From NCBI GenBank assembly GCA_003599015.1, contig QZIK01000115.1:1-34850 (forward strand): a stretch of DNA of 34,850 nt. Reading direction: 5' to 3'. The position numbers were made by a program, and so were the translations under genes. This document shows, piece by piece, positions 32,199-34,850 of the stretch (positions within the stretch are counted from its first letter, which is position 1; each line of letters begins with the position of its first letter). Below the pieces are notes generated by a model. It saw only the letters and a program-made list of their open reading frames with translations. It was not told where the DNA came from and ran no database searches. The stretch comes from Desulfobacteraceae bacterium. Lineage in GTDB: Bacteria > Desulfobacterota > DSM-4660 > Desulfatiglandales > Desulfatiglandaceae.

Positions 32199-34460
32199 TT
32201 ACTTCCAGTAAGTCTCCACAACTGTCTTTACCTTGTTCTTGAATTCATCCGTCACCGAATCCACATCCTCAAGGCTTGTGATCACATGAGGGGTTATGAG
32301 GATGATGAGTTCGGTCTTGGATATGGAGTCTTTGTCTGTTCCGAAGAGATACCTGATGATGGGAATCCTTACAAGCCAGGGCAGACCCGAGCTTCCCTTG
32401 GAGGCGGTCTCCTTTATGAGACCTCCTATCACTATGGTCTGGCCGTGCTGGACCGTGAGGCTTGTCTCAACGGCTCTTTTAAAAAATGACGGATAATCTT
32501 TTCCGCCGACCTGGACATTGTCGGCCTTTTCGCTCACCTCCTGGGCGATCTCCATGGTGACGAGCCCTCTCTCGTTTATATGCGGGGTCACAGTGAGGAT
32601 TACACCCGTATCCCTGTACTGGATGCTGGTCTGGGACACGGGTTCCGTTGTCTGGCTGTAGAGGTACTCGGAGCTTGCAACCGGTATCTCGGTTGTGATG
32701 TCTATCCTGGCCTCCTTGTTGTCGGACGCCAGAACGCTGGGCGAGGAAAGGATATTGACCTTGTTCTTGGAAGCAAGGGCGTTCAGGGCCGTATACCACT
32801 TGTCGGTTACGCCCAGGGCATACTTGAGCCCGGCGCTGCCTATGGAGGCTGCAAAAGTGGTCCCCATCTTCCCGGTCCCCTTTCCGAACTCCCACTCCAC
32901 GCCCAGTTGAGTTGAATCATCCAGGGTGATTTCAGCTATCGTCACCTCTATGAGAACCTGCCTTGGAAGGACATCCAGGCGTTTCAAAACCTTCTCGACT
33001 ATCTGGTAATCCCTGGGACTTGCCTTGATGATAAGAGCGTTTCTCACCTCATCCGCCGTTATCTTTACATCCCCCTTGAGCCAGCCTGAAGGCCCTCCTG
33101 GCTCGGACTGCGTGGCGGAGGTTTTATCGGGAGCCTTCTCCGCAGGCTTGGGCTCCTCCTTTACCTTGTCCTTGTAGCCCAGAAGAAGCGGGTTTGCCGG
33201 TCTTCCCGTCTCCTTTCTGTCGCTCTTGCTCTTGGAGGCATCGTCCTTGAATACGGAATCAAGAAGCTCAGACAACTGTTTGGCCTCACCGTTTTTCACG
33301 AAATATACATAAATCTGGGGCTCCACCTGCTCGCTCGGCACGTCCACCAGCCGGATCGCCTCTTCCACCCTGTCAAAAACCCGGGGATTACTGCTCACGG
33401 CCAGGACCAGGTTAAGGCGCTTGATGGCAATGAATTTGAGGTCTGACTTTCCTGCCCCGGCAGGAGGGGGAAAGATCTCCGTCAAGACCTTTGCCAGTTC
33501 CTCTGCCTCCAGGTTGCTTACCTGGTAGAACCGGTACTTGAGCCTCTCAAAGACATCAATGTCAAATGCCTCGATAAGTCTGATGGTTTTAAGTATATTT
33601 GATCCCTTATCCACCAGCACCAAGGTATTTGAATCAGCGTGAGTAACCACTGTGCCGTCAGCGGACACAAATGGGGTTATTATCTTTGCCATCTCCGTCG
33701 CGGAAATAAATGTGAGGGGGATGATCTGGATTATGACCCTCTCCTCGGGAGGAACCTGGAGACCCTGCTTTCCTATGCGGGATATAAGAGGAAGCCTCGG
33801 GGCGTCTTTCATCTTCATTATCCTGTACAGGCTTCCTTCTTTTACGGCGGTAAGTCCGTTCACCTCAAGGATCTGAAAAAATATGGGGAAAAGATCCTTT
33901 TCCTTCAACCTTCCTGCCGTATGAATGGTTACGCTCCCCTTTATTCCGGGCTCAGCAATATAGTTGATCTTGAGGATCTCCGCCATGGTCCGGATGACCT
34001 CGTAGAGATCCGCCTCATCAAAGTTAAAATCCACCCTGCCGCCTTCATCTTCCTTTACTCCGGACTTTTTCCCGGCCTTATTCTGCCCTTCCCCGGGCTG
34101 TTGAGACGCCCCGGCCGGACCCAAAGGCACACCTGAGACAAAACCGGCTGCCGGCGTTGAAGGAACAGGCGGAGCAGGGGGTGCCGCCGTTTCGGATCCA
34201 GTCTCCTTTGCGGGTTCATCGGCTTTCTGCTTCACATAGCCGAGGGGTGTCTTTTCTATGGCTACCCCTTCCTCACGATCCACGATTACCTTTTTTTCCG
34301 GTTTTTCGATGGACTTTATCCGGGACTGCTCCGCCTTCTTGTCGGATGAAACCCCTGATCGAGTGCCGTCCCCGGAAGTCGTCGCGCATCCGCTAAAAAT
34401 AAAAAGCATAGCCGCACAAAAAAAGAACGCCGGAAAAAATCTTACTTTGTTGCCTGTCAT
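32199..34460 (-). CDS. gspD: Secretin, type II secretion GspD-like lipoprotein
   Basis: The 753-residue precursor has a lipoprotein signal with lipobox FIFSGC (Cys25), then a Pro/Ala/Gly- and Lys-rich linker to about 138. N0 (VDFNFDEADLYEVIRTM) begins near 142, followed by N1 (IIPLTFISATEMAKII), N2 (YRFYQVSNLEAEELAKVL) and N3 (YVYFVKNGEAKQLSELLDSV). N3 is interrupted by a roughly 60-residue charged Lys/Pro/Ser insertion near 410-470. The secretin barrel (about 500-745) includes VEWEFG, VQHGQTIVIGGLI and the conserved IPIIRYLFG. It forms the outer-membrane gate for folded proteins. PilQ/MshL-type secretins are an alternative. The upstream gene ends 4 bp earlier. The other secretion genes must lie beyond the window. 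Confidence 0.9.
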   Translation of the reverse strand: MTGNKVRFFPAFFFCAAMLFIFSGCATTSGDGTRSGVSSDKKAEQSRIKSIEKPEKKVIVDREEGVAIEKTPLGYVKQKADEPAKETGSETAAPPAPPVPSTPAAGFVSGVPLGPAGASQQPGEGQNKAGKKSGVKEDEGGRVDFNFDEADLYEVIRTMAEILKINYIAEPGIKGSVTIHTAGRLKEKDLFPIFFQILEVNGLTAVKEGSLYRIMKMKDAPRLPLISRIGKQGLQVPPEERVIIQIIPLTFISATEMAKIITPFVSADGTVVTHADSNTLVLVDKGSNILKTIRLIEAFDIDVFERLKYRFYQVSNLEAEELAKVLTEIFPPPAGAGKSDLKFIAIKRLNLVLAVSSNPRVFDRVEEAIRLVDVPSEQVEPQIYVYFVKNGEAKQLSELLDSVFKDDASKSKSDRKETGRPANPLLLGYKDKVKEEPKPAEKAPDKTSATQSEPGGPSGWLKGDVKITADEVRNALIIKASPRDYQIVEKVLKRLDVLPRQVLIEVTIAEITLDDSTQLGVEWEFGKGTGKMGTTFAASIGSAGLKYALGVTDKWYTALNALASKNKVNILSSPSVLASDNKEARIDITTEIPVASSEYLYSQTTEPVSQTSIQYRDTGVILTVTPHINERGLVTMEIAQEVSEKADNVQVGGKDYPSFFKRAVETSLTVQHGQTIVIGGLIKETASKGSSGLPWLVRIPIIRYLFGTDKDSISKTELIILITPHVITSLEDVDSVTDEFKNKVKTVVETYWK

Positions 34461-34464
34461 AGGG

Positions 34465-34850
34465 TCATCTCTTCCTCATAAATTGAGGCAGCCTGGAAGG
34501 GGGATATGTGCTGGTGCTTTCCCCCAGGCCGCTCCCTTCCCTGGCCGTCCTTGTGGACAGACTCGTGCCTATTCTGCTGGTTGAAGTGCCTTCCTGCTTT
34601 TTTGTCTCCACGATACGCCTTTCCTCGGCACGTACCTGCTCTGTAGTCCCCGACTCCGGCTCCTTGGCCGAGCCCTTTTCCCCGACAACCGTCGGCTGGG
34701 AAGCCGCCGCAGCCTGTGTCGCAATTGTCACCACGGTCGGACCCTGGGTCTTGCCTGCCAGGACAGCCCTCTGCTTGGGTTTTTCCTTGTCATAGAGTCG
34801 CACATCCTTTGCCGCGCCTCCCACTGAAACAACCACCTTATCCTTTTCTA
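34465..34850 (-). CDS. 3' end of a gene of unknown function in the secretin operon (partial)
   Basis: The frame is open to the window edge, so the start is missing; an internal GTG at 34836 is not a convincing start because the reading KDKVVVSVGGAAKDVRLYD continues naturally upstream. The visible 128 residues are a low-complexity tail rich in Ala, Thr, Glu and Lys, with the last residues PPSRLPQFMRKR. No fold is recognisable. The position just before gspD suggests a secretion or pilus assembly component such as a GspC- or PilP-like protein, but nothing in the sequence proves it. Confidence 0.7.
   Translation of the reverse strand, partial: EKDKVVVSVGGAAKDVRLYDKEKPKQRAVLAGKTQGPTVVTIATQAAAASQPTVVGEKGSAKEPESGTTEQVRAEERRIVETKKQEGTSTSRIGTSLSTRTAREGSGLGESTSTYPPSRLPQFMRKR

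Overview
The window is a stretch of roughly 50% GC chromosome from a Gram-negative bacterium. It encodes an outer-membrane secretin, a TonB-dependent receptor, lipoproteins, a Wzm/Wzt O-antigen exporter and an NtrC-type regulator. A palindromic intergenic element whose translation reads VTPAKAGVQ lies at one gene end; such elements are common in Desulfobacterota ('Deltaproteobacteria'), so I favour that group, but this is inference. All but one of the genes are on the minus strand, so transcription runs from high to low coordinates.

Layout from high to low coordinate: (a) 34850-32199, end of a gene of unknown function, then a lipoprotein secretin (GspD type). (b) 32156-30090, a very AT-rich gene for a Tat-type signal DUF3604/PHP protein that looks imported. 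(c) 29953-24112, a sensing and uptake unit: periplasmic ABC_sub_bind protein, histidine kinase, sigma-54-dependent response regulator and TonB-dependent receptor, with no ABC permease or ATPase. (d) 24104-17103, a sugar and glycan unit running on from (c) after a 7-bp gap: ArnC-like GT2, GNAT acetyltransferase, zinc-ribbon methyltransferase, GT-C-like membrane protein, second zinc-ribbon methyltransferase, and a WecE-type TDP-sugar aminotransferase. (e) 17109-10309, a block of exported proteins: the only plus-strand gene (small secreted protein), a periplasmic parvulin PPIase, a secreted protein with four CAP domains, a 696-residue secreted protein of unknown family with its own promoter-like site and strong terminator, and a small lipoprotein. 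(f) 10361-1, an ABC-dependent polysaccharide export locus: GT-C-like membrane protein, wzm, wzt, a sulfotransferase-GT4 fusion and a GT4 with a coiled-coil extension running off the window.

The export locus is riddled with toxin-antitoxin modules. Two (BrnTA type and HicBA type) lie between wzm and wzt, which are normally adjacent, and two more (a BrnT-like/CopG pair and a FitAB/VapBC pair) lie between wzt and the next glycosyltransferase. Both BrnT-type toxins are broken, one by a deletion and one by a one-base homopolymer frameshift, while their antitoxins are intact. The HicA-like gene encodes only 58 residues and is easily missed.

The genes seem to work together to build, modify and export a surface glycan. 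The WecE/GNAT pair would make an N-acetylated 4-amino sugar nucleotide, the GT2 and GT-C proteins would move sugars through a lipid carrier, and Wzm/Wzt would export the chain. Whether the two-component/TonB unit controls the neighbouring glycan genes is a testable guess from continuity of the gene string. I saw no tRNA, rRNA, CRISPR array or transposase.
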